A DNA stretch of 64,000 bases from Silene latifolia (lineage: Eukaryota; Streptophyta; Magnoliopsida; Caryophyllales; Caryophyllaceae), in the NCBI RefSeq assembly GCF_048544455.1, contig NC_133534.1, positions 222,794,292-222,858,291 on the forward strand, in the 5' to 3' direction. The position numbers and the translations under genes were made by a program. The stretch's first letter is position 1, and each line of letters begins with the position of its first letter. The notes beneath the pieces are model-generated. The model ran no database searches. It was not told the origin of the DNA and worked only from the letters and a program-made list of their open reading frames with translations. Of the stretch, positions 32,567 to 45,400 are shown in pieces.

Positions 32567-35500
32567 ATTTGAAAACTATATATCTGTTGTTGTTAATTGC
32601 TGTAACAATGTCGTCTGTATTGTCCAAAAATATTTCTGAATTGCCTAAACTTGAGCGTCTAGATGGTAACAACTACAAACGTTGGTCACAAAAATTGCTG
32701 ATGTATATTGAACAACTCGAAATTGATTATGTTCTGTTTAGTGACCCTCCGCCTGCTGTTACCAAGACTGCTGCTACTGCAGAACAGACCCCTTCTGTTA
32801 TTTCTGTTGTTAAGTCGAATGAAGAAGTTATTAAGAAGTTTGATAAGGACAATAAAACTGCTAAATACCATCTACTGAACAACATGACTGATATCCTGTT
32901 TGATTTATTTATGATTCATAAGTCTGCTCGTACCATTTGGAAATCGTTGGAAACAAAATATGGGGCTGATGAGGCAGGGGAAAGAAATATTTTGTGGGTA
33001 AATGGTTGGGATTTCAGATGGTCGATGGGAAACCTATCATGGAACAAGTACATGTGTATGAAAATTTGTGTGCTGATGTAGTTAATGAAGGGATGAAATT
33101 AGATGACATTTTCCTGGCCAATGTTCTCTTAGAACGTTTCCCCCCTCATGGTCAGAATACCGAAACCACCTAAAACATAAGAAAAAGGACCTTTCACTCC
33201 AAGAACTAGTAAGTCATATGAGGACCGAGGAGGCAAACCGTCTCAAAGATAAGCCTGTTAGTCAAACTTCGAATGCTACTGTTGCTGCTAATTTGGTTGA
33301 GTCTGGTGGGCCGTCCAATTTTGAGAAGTTCAAGGGTAAAGGTAAGGACAAGGTTGGTCAAGGTAAGAACCAGGGTCCGGCTAAGAAGAATGGTCCAGGG
33401 AAGCATACCAAACCAATTGCTAAAATTCAGAAACCTAAGGGTCCTATTGTCTGCTATGTGTGCGGAAAAACCGGCCACAAAGCCTACCAATGTACCGAGA
33501 AGAAAATTGCTGAAGCCAATGTTGCTGTGACTGATGATGTCATTGTTGCTATGGTTGTGGAAGCTAACCTGGTGGGTAATGTTGCTGAATGGGTACTGGA
33601 TACTGGTGCTTCTAGACACCCCTGTGCTGATAAGGGGTTATTTGCTGAGTTCGAGGAAGTAGCTGATGGGGAATGTGTCTACATGGGTAACTCTTCATCC
33701 GCATTGATCACAGGCAAAGGCAAGATCTTTCTCAAACTCACCTCGGAGAAAACACTTGCTCTCACTAATGTTTTATTTGTACCCTCATTGCGTCGAAACC
33801 TCGTGTTTGGTGCCTTATTGAACAAAGCTGGTTTAAAACTTGTTTTTGAGGCTGACAAGGTTGTAATTTCGCGTAATGGGGAATTTGTGGGCAAGGGTTA
33901 TCTTTCTGGGGGTCTTTTTGTATTGAACACTGATTCAGTTTTTAATAATATTGCATCTACTTCTGCTTATATCGCTGAGTCTATTGATGTTTGGCATGGT
34001 AGATTAGGTCATGTGAATGTTGACTATATTAAAAAAACTTAGAACTATGAGTTTAATTCCAAGTTTATCGAGTCAAGAATTCTCTAAATGTGCTAGCTGT
34101 GTTGAGGGTAAATTCACAAAGAAACCTAGTAAACCAGTTACAACTAGGAACACGAGTCTTCTTGAGTTAATTCACACCGACCTAGCTGACTTCAAAAATG
34201 TTGCAAGTAGAGGTGGCAAGAATTATTATGTGACCTTTATAGACGACTGTTCAAGGTACACCCGAGTTTATTTACTTAAGACTAAAGATGAAGCAGAACA
34301 TTCGTTTATAAGCTTTAAAAATGAGGTCGAAAATCAACTCGACAGGAAAATTAAAAGGGTAAGGTCTGATAGAGGCGGTGAGTATAAATCCAGTTATCTA
34401 GTCGACTTTTGTGCTGCAAACGGTTTAATACATGAGATTAGTCCACCTTATTTACCCCAATCCAATGGTGTAGCTGAACGTAAAAATAGAATTTTAAAAG
34501 AGATGATGAATGCTATGCTTTTAAGTTCTGGCCTTTCTGACGACATGTGGGGGGAAGCAATACTTTTTGCTTGTCACATTCTTAACCGTGTACCTCATAA
34601 GAAAATTGACAAGACACCCTATGAGATTTGGAAGGGCTATCCTCCTAACTTGAGTTACCTTAAAGTGTGGGGGTGTTTGGCTAAAGTAGGCTTACCTGAC
34701 TTTAGAAGACCCATCGTTGGACCAAAGACCTATGATTGTGTTTTTATAGGTTATGCTCAAAATAGCTCTACTTATAGATTTATGTCTTTAAGTGACCGTT
34801 CTATATCTAAGGCTAGAGATGCCGAATTTTTTGAGCATGTTTTTCCTTTTCAGAAAAAGGTTGTTTCATCTCCTTCTTTACCTGTTGCATCTATTGATTT
34901 GTCTTCACATGCTAGTAGTAGTAGCACTCCTATTGATCATACTGTTGAACCTAGGAGAAGTAAAAGACCTAGATGTCCAAAGAACTTTGGTGATGATTAT
35001 GATACAACTATGTTGTCTGAACTTGGATACACTGTTTGTGCTAGTGATGAGTTTGTTTCAGTCTTTTTAATAGAAGATGACCCAAAAACCTATAGTGAGG
35101 CAATGAAATCCATTGATGCTAATTTTTGGAAAGATGCTATTAAAAGTGAACTTGACTCTATTGTGTTAAATAAGACTTGGGAGTTGACTGATTTACCTAA
35201 AGGTAGTAAACCCATTACAAGTAAATGGATCTTTAAAAAGAAAATGAGACCTGGCGGTACAATAGAGAAGTTCAAAGCTAGACTTGTAGTTAGAGGCTTT
35301 ACACAAAAGAAGGGTATTGATTATTTTGATACTTACTCTCCTGTGACCAAAATTTCAACTATTAGGACTCTTGTCGCCTTAGCTGCTATTCATAACCTTG
35401 TTATATATCAGATGGATGTTAAAACTGCATTTTTGAATGGTGAACTAAGGGAAGAGATCTATATGTCTCAACCTGAAGATTTTGTGATTGAGGGTCAAGA

Positions 35501-37112
35501 GAGTAAAGTGTGTAAACTGAACAAATCACTTTATGGACTGAAACAAGCACCTAAACAGTGGTATGAGAAATTTAACAACACTTTGATAAGTAATGGCTAT
35601 GTGGTTAACAATTCTGATTCATGTGTTTATTCAAAAATAATGGGATCTGATTGTGTAATTATATGCCTATATGTTGATGACATGTTAATACTTGGTAATA
35701 ATTTGGAGGTGATAATTAGAACCAAAGAATTTTTGTCATCACAATTTGAGATGAAGGTTTTAGGAGAAGCCGATGTTATCCTAGGAGTTAAGGTCATCCG
35801 AAACCCCAATGGAATATGTCTAAGTCAATCTCATTATGTTGAAAAAGTGTTGAGAAAGTTTAACTGCTTTGATGATGTGCCTGTTAGAATACCCTATGAT
35901 CCTAGTGTACCATTGTGTAAAAACTTGGGCAAGAGTGTTTCTCAAGAAGAGTATGCTAAAATCCTAGGTAGTGTGATGTTTTTAATGAACTGTACTCGAC
36001 CAGATATTGCTTATGCGGTTAGTAGACTGAGTCGTTATACACATAACCCTAGTAATGAACACTGGAATGCTCTTCGTCGTTTACTAAAATACCTAAAAGG
36101 AACAGTTGACTTATGTTTGCATTATGGTAAATTTCCTGCTGTGTTAGAAGGATATTGTGATGCGAACTGGGTTGCAGGTAACGATGAGATTTGTTCTACT
36201 AGTGGTTATGTCTTTACCATGGGTGGAGGTGCTATATCGTGGAAGTCCTCTAAACAGACTTGTATCGCACGCTCTACCATGGAATCTGAGTTCATAGCTC
36301 TTGAGTTGGCAGGACAAAAGGCTGAATGGTTGAGAAACCTTTTAGCTGATATACCAGTGTGGGGCGGACGACTAACACCAGTCTCCCTGCACTGTGACTC
36401 GCAGGCTGCTATTGGTGTTGCAAAGAATAGTGTCTACAATTCGAAAAGAGACACATTCGAATAAGGCACGCTGCAGTTAGACAACTCCAATACAATGGAG
36501 TGATTCTCTTTGGACTATGTGAAGTCCGAAAATAATCTTGTTGATCCCTTTACTAAAGGGCTGGCTAGGAGACTAGTCGTTGATACGTCGAGGGGAATGG
36601 GGCTTAAGTCCTTAGGTCAAGAGTGAGACTTGACTAGGTCTAAAGCTTCTATTCCTATGGCGTTGTATGATTCATAGCCTTTATGGTGGTGCTTTTGAGA
36701 CGCACTTGATGGATCATACACCAGGTTGGACTTCGGTCCTTAATGACTCATGTGAGAAGTGCTATTGAGAAGCACTCGAGTCACCTATGTAGGTGTAACG
36801 ATCATTAGACTATGAGAAGTCTTCTGAACACATCTATTAGTACTGAGGTAAACGCATAGCTCTAAAAGAGCGTGTTGCACTTTGAAACGCGGAACGATCT
36901 TAATTCTGAAGGTATGATATGTGTTGTGGGGGGTATCGACCGAAGCTCAGCTAGGAATTCAAATCGCAAGACATTCTCTCGCTGTGAGTAAGTTGTTTCC
37001 TCATTTCACTAAAGTGTCAATTCAAATCGAAAGATATTGATACCTAAGTATCCAATCCTTTCTTTACCCAGGAATTTCTTCTCTTTGCTTTTCTTCGCCA
37101 TCTGTAGGGGAT

Positions 37113-37369
37113 TGTTGGAAATGATGGCTGTAAAGCCAAGTTGATTTGTCCAACTATTCCTTTGATACCCCACATCGGTAGAATAACTTGCCTTCCATGT
37201 GTTTATATTAACTAGTGTACTCCACTAGTTAATTGTGTGGACCAAGGAGGCTTTTGTTGGGAGTATTGGGCCAGTGGGTTTGGGTCCAAACACACACACG
37301 TGCGCGCGCGCCGGCCCGGCCCGGCTCGAGCTCGGGCTCGGGTTTGGGTTTGGGTAGAGCACCTGCGGT
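37113..37369 (+). repeat. 3' LTR, truncated (257 bp)
   Basis: Matches the first 250 or so bases of the 5' LTR from TGTTGGAAATG to ACCTGCGGT, then departs abruptly. Preceded by a purine tract (TAGGGGA). Confidence 0.85.
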
Positions 37370-38392
37370 AGGGGTGTTCATAAAAAACCGAACCGTAAAA
37401 ACCGAACCGAAAAATCGAAAAACCGCATGTTTTTAAGGTTCGGTTAACCGAACCGTTAGACCACAGCCGGTTCGGTGAACCGAACCGTTACACATACACC
37501 ATTCACAGTTTGGTTTCGTCTAGCTATATAATAACCACGGTGAACCGAACCAAACCGCTTAAGCACACTTTTTTTTTTTATAAAAAAATATCTGACTAAA
37601 AAAATAAACCATCACCCTCTCATATCTCTATCTTTCATTCTCACCACACATTCTAACTTTAAAAACCCTAAAACCCAATTCTCACACCCATCTTGCATCG
37701 CCGCCTGCTTCTTTCTTTCGCCGCCTACTCTAGTCGTCTGCTTCTTCCTCTCGCCGCCTCCTTTTGTCAGATCTCATTCATTCACTTATCTGGACATCAG
37801 ATCCGTAAGAGTGAAAGTGTTCTCGATTTCGATTCTTGCAACAATTTCAATTCTTGCTCTATTTTCAATTCTTAATTTTGTTGTTTAATTTCAATTTTTA
37901 TTTCATTGTTGTAGCTTTAATTTCAACTCATTGTTGGCTATAAATGTGCATCATATACACCCTTTTCATTGAATCCCTAGTGGAAGTTTTTAGAGCTTTG
38001 GTTGGTCAATCATATACACACTAACATTAGATTTCCGAACAATTCTTGTATTAGCATCGCATCATACTGTAGCTTCACAATTAATTGATCTTAATTTCAT
38101 TATTGATAAAATCCTAATAATTTCAACAAAACATATCCAATAATTGCTAAACAATTAAATTATTTCACTAATTGGAGAATTATAATTCATTGTTCAAAAT
38201 TTAGAGGAGTTAAATTCAGATTTTAGGGGAAATGTACATATAAGATTCTTGGGTAGACTTAGGAAAAAGAGTATAATGTGGAAAATTAATGAAAAAAAAT
38301 GTATATAGAAGAGTAAAATCCGTATGTGAAAAAGTAACACCGAAAATTATACTGCGAAAATAAATTACCGTGTTCTAAAAGATGCAGACCCT
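37370..38392. mobile_element. hAT-like remnant with GAACCGAACCG repeats
   Basis: Opens GGGGTGTTCATAAAAA followed by repeated CCGAACCG / CGGTTCGG words (37385-37560), the look of the 5' end of a plant hAT element, then a CT-rich leader-like stretch (37610-37760). No transposase part is readable, and no matching opposite terminus was found. Limits are tentative. Confidence 0.4.
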
Positions 38393-39205
38393 TAGAGCTG
38401 ATTAAAAGCGGGCTTAGGCCAGGCCCAACTGCTAAAAAAGTGTCCGACGGGCCTTATTTTATAGCCCGAGCCCGCTAAGTGGGCCAGTTTCCATTGTGCG
38501 TACCCGCCCACTTCAAAAGAGCGGGCCAGCCCGTGGGCTTGACTAAAATCAAATACAAAAAGTAGTGTTTCTATTAAAACACGAGTTTGTTATTGCTACA
38601 TCTCACTAAAACTTAACATTTGTCTTTAAAAACTTATCCTTAAGAAAAGTATACTAATTTTCAAATGATAAGTTTACTAGATTTTGAAAAAAAAAACACA
38701 AGTTTGACAATGTTCTACTACAAACATAAAAAAGTTCATTTTTGCTTTGGTCTTTGTGCAGCATTGTTAGCGGTTACATACACTCCCGTGTAATAAATAC
38801 TTAAAAGATACTATCTTTATACAACAATCCTGTTAGCATGTCCATTTTCGAAGAATTTTTATAGGACAAGTGTAAATACCGACAATCTTCCACTTATACA
38901 TAAGGCATAAGTATTCATTTCCGCTACCTAATTGGTTTATAGTGTACAAATTGTAAATAATGAGCAGAGAACGTCGGAGAATTGAGGGTTTTTGAGAACT
39001 TTTATGAGGTTACTTTTAATAGTGGGCTTAGCGTGTCGCCCATGGGCAATTTTGTTTAGTCCAAGCCCGTCCAATTATTCTAACGAGCCTATTTTTTTCT
39101 TGTCCGTTACCCGCTTAATTTTTTTATTTTTCTTGTCGAAGCCCGCTATTTTAGCAGGCCGAACAGACTGGGCCAAATGGGCCGACCCGCACTTGATCAG
39201 CTCTA
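38393..39205. mobile_element. hAT-like non-autonomous element (813 bp)
   Basis: Inverted termini TAGAGCTGATTAA and, read inward from the right, TAGAGCTGATCAA. The subterminal regions are rich in GGCCCGGC/GCGGGCC words (CCCGCTAAGTGGGCC). No 8-bp duplication is visible. It ends 206 bp before the kinesin start codon, so the promoter of that gene overlaps or abuts it. Confidence 0.6.
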
Positions 39206-39411
39206 GTTCCAATTCGGCAATTCCCAAAGGATAGTAGAAGAGGCGGGAAAGTAAAAAAATCAAACAGAAAAATCACAACGCCTAATTTCTCCTGACCACC
39301 TCAAATTCCAGATCGACGCGCCACAAACACTGTCGCCGTCAATGGTTCACATTTCCGACGACCAGCAGTTTCGTTAAGCTCAAACTTCTTGAACTTGAAA
39401 TCGAAGCAGCA

Positions 39412-42400
39412 ATGGAGAGAATTTATGTGACCGTTAGAGCAAGACCGCTTTCGTCTGAGGATGCCAAATCAACTCCTTGGAAAATCTCCGGCAATTCCAT
39501 CTCCTTCGCTAACACTTCCTCCAAATTCGATTTCGGTATCATTTTCATGTTTTCTATCTACTTCATTTTGAAACCTCAGCTTGTTATGTTATTCTAGGGT
39601 TTTGACTTTTGTTTTGATTGTTTAGATAGGGTTTTTCGAGAAGACTGCAAGACTCAAGAGGTGTATGAATCTCGTACTAAGGAAATTGTGACAGCTGCTG
39701 TTCGTGGTTTCAATGGTTCATTTTCTCACCCATTTCTTCTTATTTTTCAAAGTTGTTTACTTGGTGTTCTATAACCATTCTCAGATTCGTTGAATAACAC
39801 GAGGCCTTGAAATGACTGTCAAAATTGCCTTTTTATGAGTTTTGACAGTGATGAATTGATTCGACTAATCTCAATATTGCCCTAATGGCGTTTTGAATTA
39901 AGTTATGGCTTTTGTTTTTTTTGTAAAAACTGTACAGATCAAGGTACGAGTAATATTTTTTTCCAAGTTTTTAGCTCCGGGCTTAGTTTATTGCCACTAA
40001 AACGAAGGTTGTGTTTTGGATAAATTGGGGGAAAGTAGTTGTCGAGGAAGCTAGAGGTAAAAATAGTTTTATGAGCCAATTAGTTAGCAGTTAACTGATA
40101 TTTACGAAAGTTGTTAGAAGTTAGTTACAACTTACAAGGTTGTTATTAACCGCCTTATAGCTTTTCCTATATATACAGCTTATGTTTGATGTAATAGACT
40201 ATTTGATTCAAAATGAAATACAATTAATTCTAAGGGACTTTGGACGGATATCATTGAGAGCCTATTCTTGAGTTGTATGCTCTTAAGAAGGATCTTAGGA
40301 ATCTTACCCAAGATAATTCTTCAATAATTGAGTACTATGGTAAATTGAAGTATACATACGAAAATATAGATAATTTGGATCCTATTTCTCAATGTGTCTG
40401 TGGTGTCAGAGCTAAGTGTTCTTCTCAGTTGCTTAACTGTCTTGTTGAAAGGGAAACACATACCAAACTGATTCAACTGTTAATGGGTCTTACTTCTGGC
40501 TATGTGCATGTTCAAACCACTTTATTGTCCATGGATCCTTTACCCCCAATTAAAAGAGCTTTAGGGATGTTACTGAAAATTGAAAGGTAATAGCATATCA
40601 GGGATAATGCTATTGAATTGCTTGTTGAATCTGCTTCTTATACATCCAAGAAGAGGATTTATAATAAGAATTGGTAAACAGTGTTTTTTATGGAACATAA
40701 ATGTGTTTTCTAGGCCCCTTCAAGTAATGCAGTTGTAGCAGAGTGAGAGGCAAAGAGATTTGGGAATCTTTATTGATTTAGATTACTAGCACACATGTAA
40801 CTAAGTTTTCTGTTCAGAAATATTACCGGTAGTCATTGTAATAGCAATGATCCTAAAGAAACTGATATAGCTCTTATTCATGCTTGTTTTGGACATAGTT
40901 CCTTAGAAAAGTTGCATCATGTACCTTGTGTTAATTTGAAGTGAATTAAGCATTTCTTTTGCCTTTTTTTTCCAAGGAGTATTTTTCATGCAAAGATTTG
41001 TTTTGATCTAATTCACGTGGATGTTTGGGGTCCCTAGTTGACAGGTGCGAAGTCATTCTTAACTATTTTAGATGACCATTCTAGTAATACTTGGACCTTT
41101 TTAGTGCACAACAATTCACAAGTTCCTGGGTTAATTAAGGAGTTTGTAGCCTATGTTGAGACTCATTTTCACATCAGAATTAAAGTTATCAGATCTGATA
41201 ATGGCACAAAATTCTTTCAAGTTCAATGTAAAGAATATTCTAAAAGGTATTGTGCTTCAAAGAAGCATTGTAGGCAAGCCTCAGCAGAATGCGCGTTTAG
41301 AGAGGAAACATAGACATTTATTGGAGATAGCTAGGGCTCTTAAGTTTCAATCTAATGTTCCTCTTAAGTTCTGGGGTGATTGTTTACTTACAGCTACCTA
41401 TTTGATAAATAAAATGCTTGTAAGCTGTTAGGATGGAAGACTCCATACGGAATATAGTTTCAAGAATCTTCTTCATATCAAGAGTTAAGGGTTTTTGGCA
41501 CTTCATTATTTTGCTACAATGCTACCTACTTCTACTGACAAATTTCAGAAAAGAGCAAGGAAATGCTTGTTATTGGCTATCCTTTTAATCAAAAAGGGTA
41601 CAAATTGTATGATTTGGAGAGACATGTGGTTTTTACTAATAGAGATGTTACTTTCAAAGAGGGAATATTTCCGTTCTCACAAACATGGCAGCAACCTACT
41701 CAATCTTCCCATTCTTTGGATAATTTTATAGCTTTGCTTGATCATACCACAACTGAGAATCATTCATCCATAGGGTCTGGGGACAATACTTCAGCACCTG
41801 TTTTATCTTATCAGCCTGGTAGTTCTGCTGCCCTTGATAACACCAATACTACAATTATTGAAATTATCCCAAGAAGGTCTGATAGGATAAGGAAACCATC
41901 ACTTACAGATTATCATTGTCCCTTACCTCAGCTTTTAATCATCCTAGTGCTTTGCATGTTAAAGTTCTTAATGAACTTACCACATTTGATAAGGGCTATG
42001 TTATGTCCCTTTGTAATGTGGTGGAAGAGCATGAGCTTAGTAGATATAATCAGGCTTGTACAGATAGTATAAATCAGACATGGGAGTTGACCTCCTCACC
42101 ACTGACGAAGAAAGGCTATTGGCATCAAATGGGTGTATAAGATAAAACACAAGGCTGATAGTTCAACAAAGAGGTTTAAGGCCAGACTTGTTGCAAAAGG
42201 GTGCAACCAATAAAAAACAAGGACTATAAATACACCTTCTCTCCAGTAGCTAAATTTGCTAGTCAGGACTCTCTCAGCAGTTACTGCTATAAAGAACTGA
42301 CCTTTGCACCAGTTAGTTACAAGGTTTCTATAAACCAACTTATAGCTTTTCCTATATATACTGCTTATGTTTGATGTAATAGACTATCTGATTCAAAATG

Positions 42401-45400
42401 AAATACAATTAATTCTTCATTCTCTCCTTTCCTATCACAACTTCTACTTCATCATTCTTCTTTTTAATTTCACTCCATTAATGGAGATATATGATTTCAT
42501 AAGTTTGCTTATATAGTGATCAATTGGTTGTTTCGATCAGGTGGTTTATGTCGATTATAAAAAAGAATCACTTTGAAGCATGCGTCTTTGCTATGCACTT
42601 GAATTCTTGCATTTAGAACTTTTTGGTATCATATTGTCTAGTGATCTTTAATAGATGTGTATAAATGATGATTTACTTTCCTTTTTTAGGTACTGTATTC
42701 GCCTATGGTCAAACTAATAGTGGAAAGACACATACTATGCGTGGATCTTCTGGTGAGCCTGGAGTCATTCCTCTTGCTGTGCGAGAAATATTTGATATCA
42801 TTGAAGAGGTATATCCTATATTGGTGTTTTAGGACAATTTTTACAGGAACTTTTCCTGCTAACAGTAGACCCAAACTAAAACTGAGTACTTCTTCCCCTA
42901 TGCCCCTACTCCTACTAAGATCCCATCTCCAAAGTTTCCGCTTATGTAACTCTCAAGGTATAGATGGACAACAAATTATAGACAGATTAGTTGCTCATAA
43001 CCTCATTGAATAAAGTTTTGATTGATGATACTCTTCTTTTTAGTCTGTGAAGTTTGTGTCCATAGACTTCCCAAGGCAATTATTTTTTTCCTGCTGCTGT
43101 AGGTGCCAGACCGTGAGTTCCTTCTACGTATGTCTTATATGGAAATTTACAACGAGGAGATAAATGATCTGCTTGTTCCTGACCACCGCAGACTTCAAAT
43201 TCACGAAAGTCTTGAGGTATAATTCGATGTTTTTACTGTTCCCATAAGCACAACTGCTTTGTGATGCCTTTATTAGATGATTTATTTTACTTTATTCTCT
43301 TGCAGCGTGGGATATTCGTTGCTGGTTTGCGTGAAGAAATTGTCGCCTCTCCTGAGCAAGTCCTTGATCTTATGGAATTCGGAGAATGTAAGTATGTAAC
43401 CCTTCAATTTTGTTGTTTCTTCTTATCCTTGTTGCAAATTTGGTGAACAAGCCACAATGTCAACATGAAAATTGTCAAGTGCTGACATTTGACCTATTTG
43501 GTAATATCCTCTTTTTGTACCAAAGCAGTTCTGTTCTACTAGTCTTTTACCGAGCATGATTTTATGCAGTTGATGACAAAATCTTTGTGCCATAGTCTTG
43601 AGTCGGCTCTCATGTTACATGGTTACCTAGTAGATGAATGTTATATGTCTCAACTAATTAATATTATTACCTTGCAGCACATCGGCATATAGGAGAAACT
43701 AATATGAACTTGCACAGTAGCAGGTCTCATACAATATTTCGCATGGTATGTTTCTTTCGTCCTGGCATATTTTTGGTGTGATCTATGCAAATTTGTCTCA
43801 CTAATTCTGCTGTTTAGATAATTGAGAGCCGTGATAAAGCAGGAGATGACGAATCAGGCGATTCCTGTGATGCTGTGCGCGTCTCTGTCTTGGTAAGGGG
43901 CTTCTGAACATTGAACAATGATTGCCTATTCTTTCAAGCGATTTCCTCCATTAGGAAAGATGTTCAAAAGAATGCTGATCACACAAATGCTCTGCTGATC
44001 TTCCTTTTAGTTATTAATATTTTTTTTAAATCATTTCACAATCACAGAACCTAGTTGATCTTGCTGGTTCAGAGCGTGCTGCGAAAACCGGAGCAGAAGG
44101 TGTGCGCTTGAAAGAAGGTTCTCATATCAATAAAAGTTTGATGACACTTGGAACAGTTATAAAAAAGTTGAGTGAAGGTGCCGAGGGCCAAGGGTAAGAT
44201 CCTTTTTGTAGGGTTCGTCACCTATTTCCAACTTTAGTTCCTCATTTGCTCTTTTGCATATGAGGCAGGGGTCACGTTCCTTACCGAGACAGTAAACTTA
44301 CCCGTATTCTGCAACCTGCTCTTGGAGGGAATGCTAATACAGCTATAATTTGCAACATCACTCTTGCACAGGTTAGATAAATCTGCATCCAAACATCATT
44401 AGTCCTTTTAATTTTCTTTCTAATCTTTAACCTGTTCTATTGTAGATTCATGCAGATGAAACTAAAAGTAGTCTTCAGTTTGCAAGTAGGGCTTTAAGAG
44501 TCACTAATTGTGCACAAGTGAATGAGGTCTTACCTCGATCTTTGCTTTAGCTATTTTTCAAAACTAAATCTCTCATGGTTAATTCTCCTTGATAATGGGT
44601 AATAATTTTTTTTCTTATTTCAGATCTTAACTGATGCTGCCTTGTTGAAGAGGCAAAAGAGAGAAATAGAGGAGTTGCGGGCTAAGTTACAGGTTTTCAT
44701 TTTGTCCTGCATTTTACATTCTAATTGTATTTTCCAGGTTATTATTTGAGCTTGTGTTCAAGATGACACCCCTTTTTTTGCTCTCTTCAGGCTTCTCAGT
44801 CTGAACATCCTGAAGAAGACATCTTCCACTTGAGGAATACACTATTACAGGTTCTACGGTGCTTTCTGTTAAAGAACCTTTGATGACATATTGTGAATAT
44901 TATCTAATTTGCAGTATTTCCAAGTAGACTGAATTGGAGAGAGAAAGAATCGCTTTGGAGTTGGAAGAGGAGAAAAGAGCTCAGATAGAACGTGAGAAGA
45001 GGTTAGAAGAACAAGATAAGAAAATCAAGAACTTGAGTTCTATGGTGTTGTATTCAAATAGGGATGAAATTCGTGATTACTCAAAAAAGGTTTGGTTTTA
45101 GAAAAATATGCTCCTGTCAAAATGCATAGCTTTTCTTGCTCTTCTCTGGCACAAATGAAAACGATAAATCTATATTGAGAGCATATGCATTGTTCTGATA
45201 CATCTCTCTTATGCGTATAAAATCTTATTAATGTGCCTAATACCTTATAATATCTGAGGATTGAGCTTCAGAAACTGCAACTTAAAAAAGTTCCTTATTT
45301 GACAATCTTTTGTTATACTTCAGTTTTCAGTGCATTCCTGTACTTAGACTGTAAGCTAAAAGCCTAGAGATCCCTTCATGTTTCAAGTTCCCTATTGGTG

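Larger units (their letters stand above)
31843..37369 (+). mobile_element. Ty1/copia retrotransposon, broken, 3' LTR cut short
   Basis: 5' LTR 31843-32566, gag from about 32608 (ELPKLERLDGNNYKRWSQ; CCHC knuckle CYVCGKTGHKAYQC near 33455), protease DTGAS near 33600, integrase about 34.0-34.7 kb, RT and RNase H about 35.1-36.5 kb ([26 protein letters not shown]), then about 600 bp of untranslated region and the 3' LTR from 37113. Typical plant copia order. It has a handful of breaks, and its pol region is largely open. The 3' LTR stops at about 37369, where hAT-like sequence begins, so no target duplication can be read. Confidence 0.9.
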
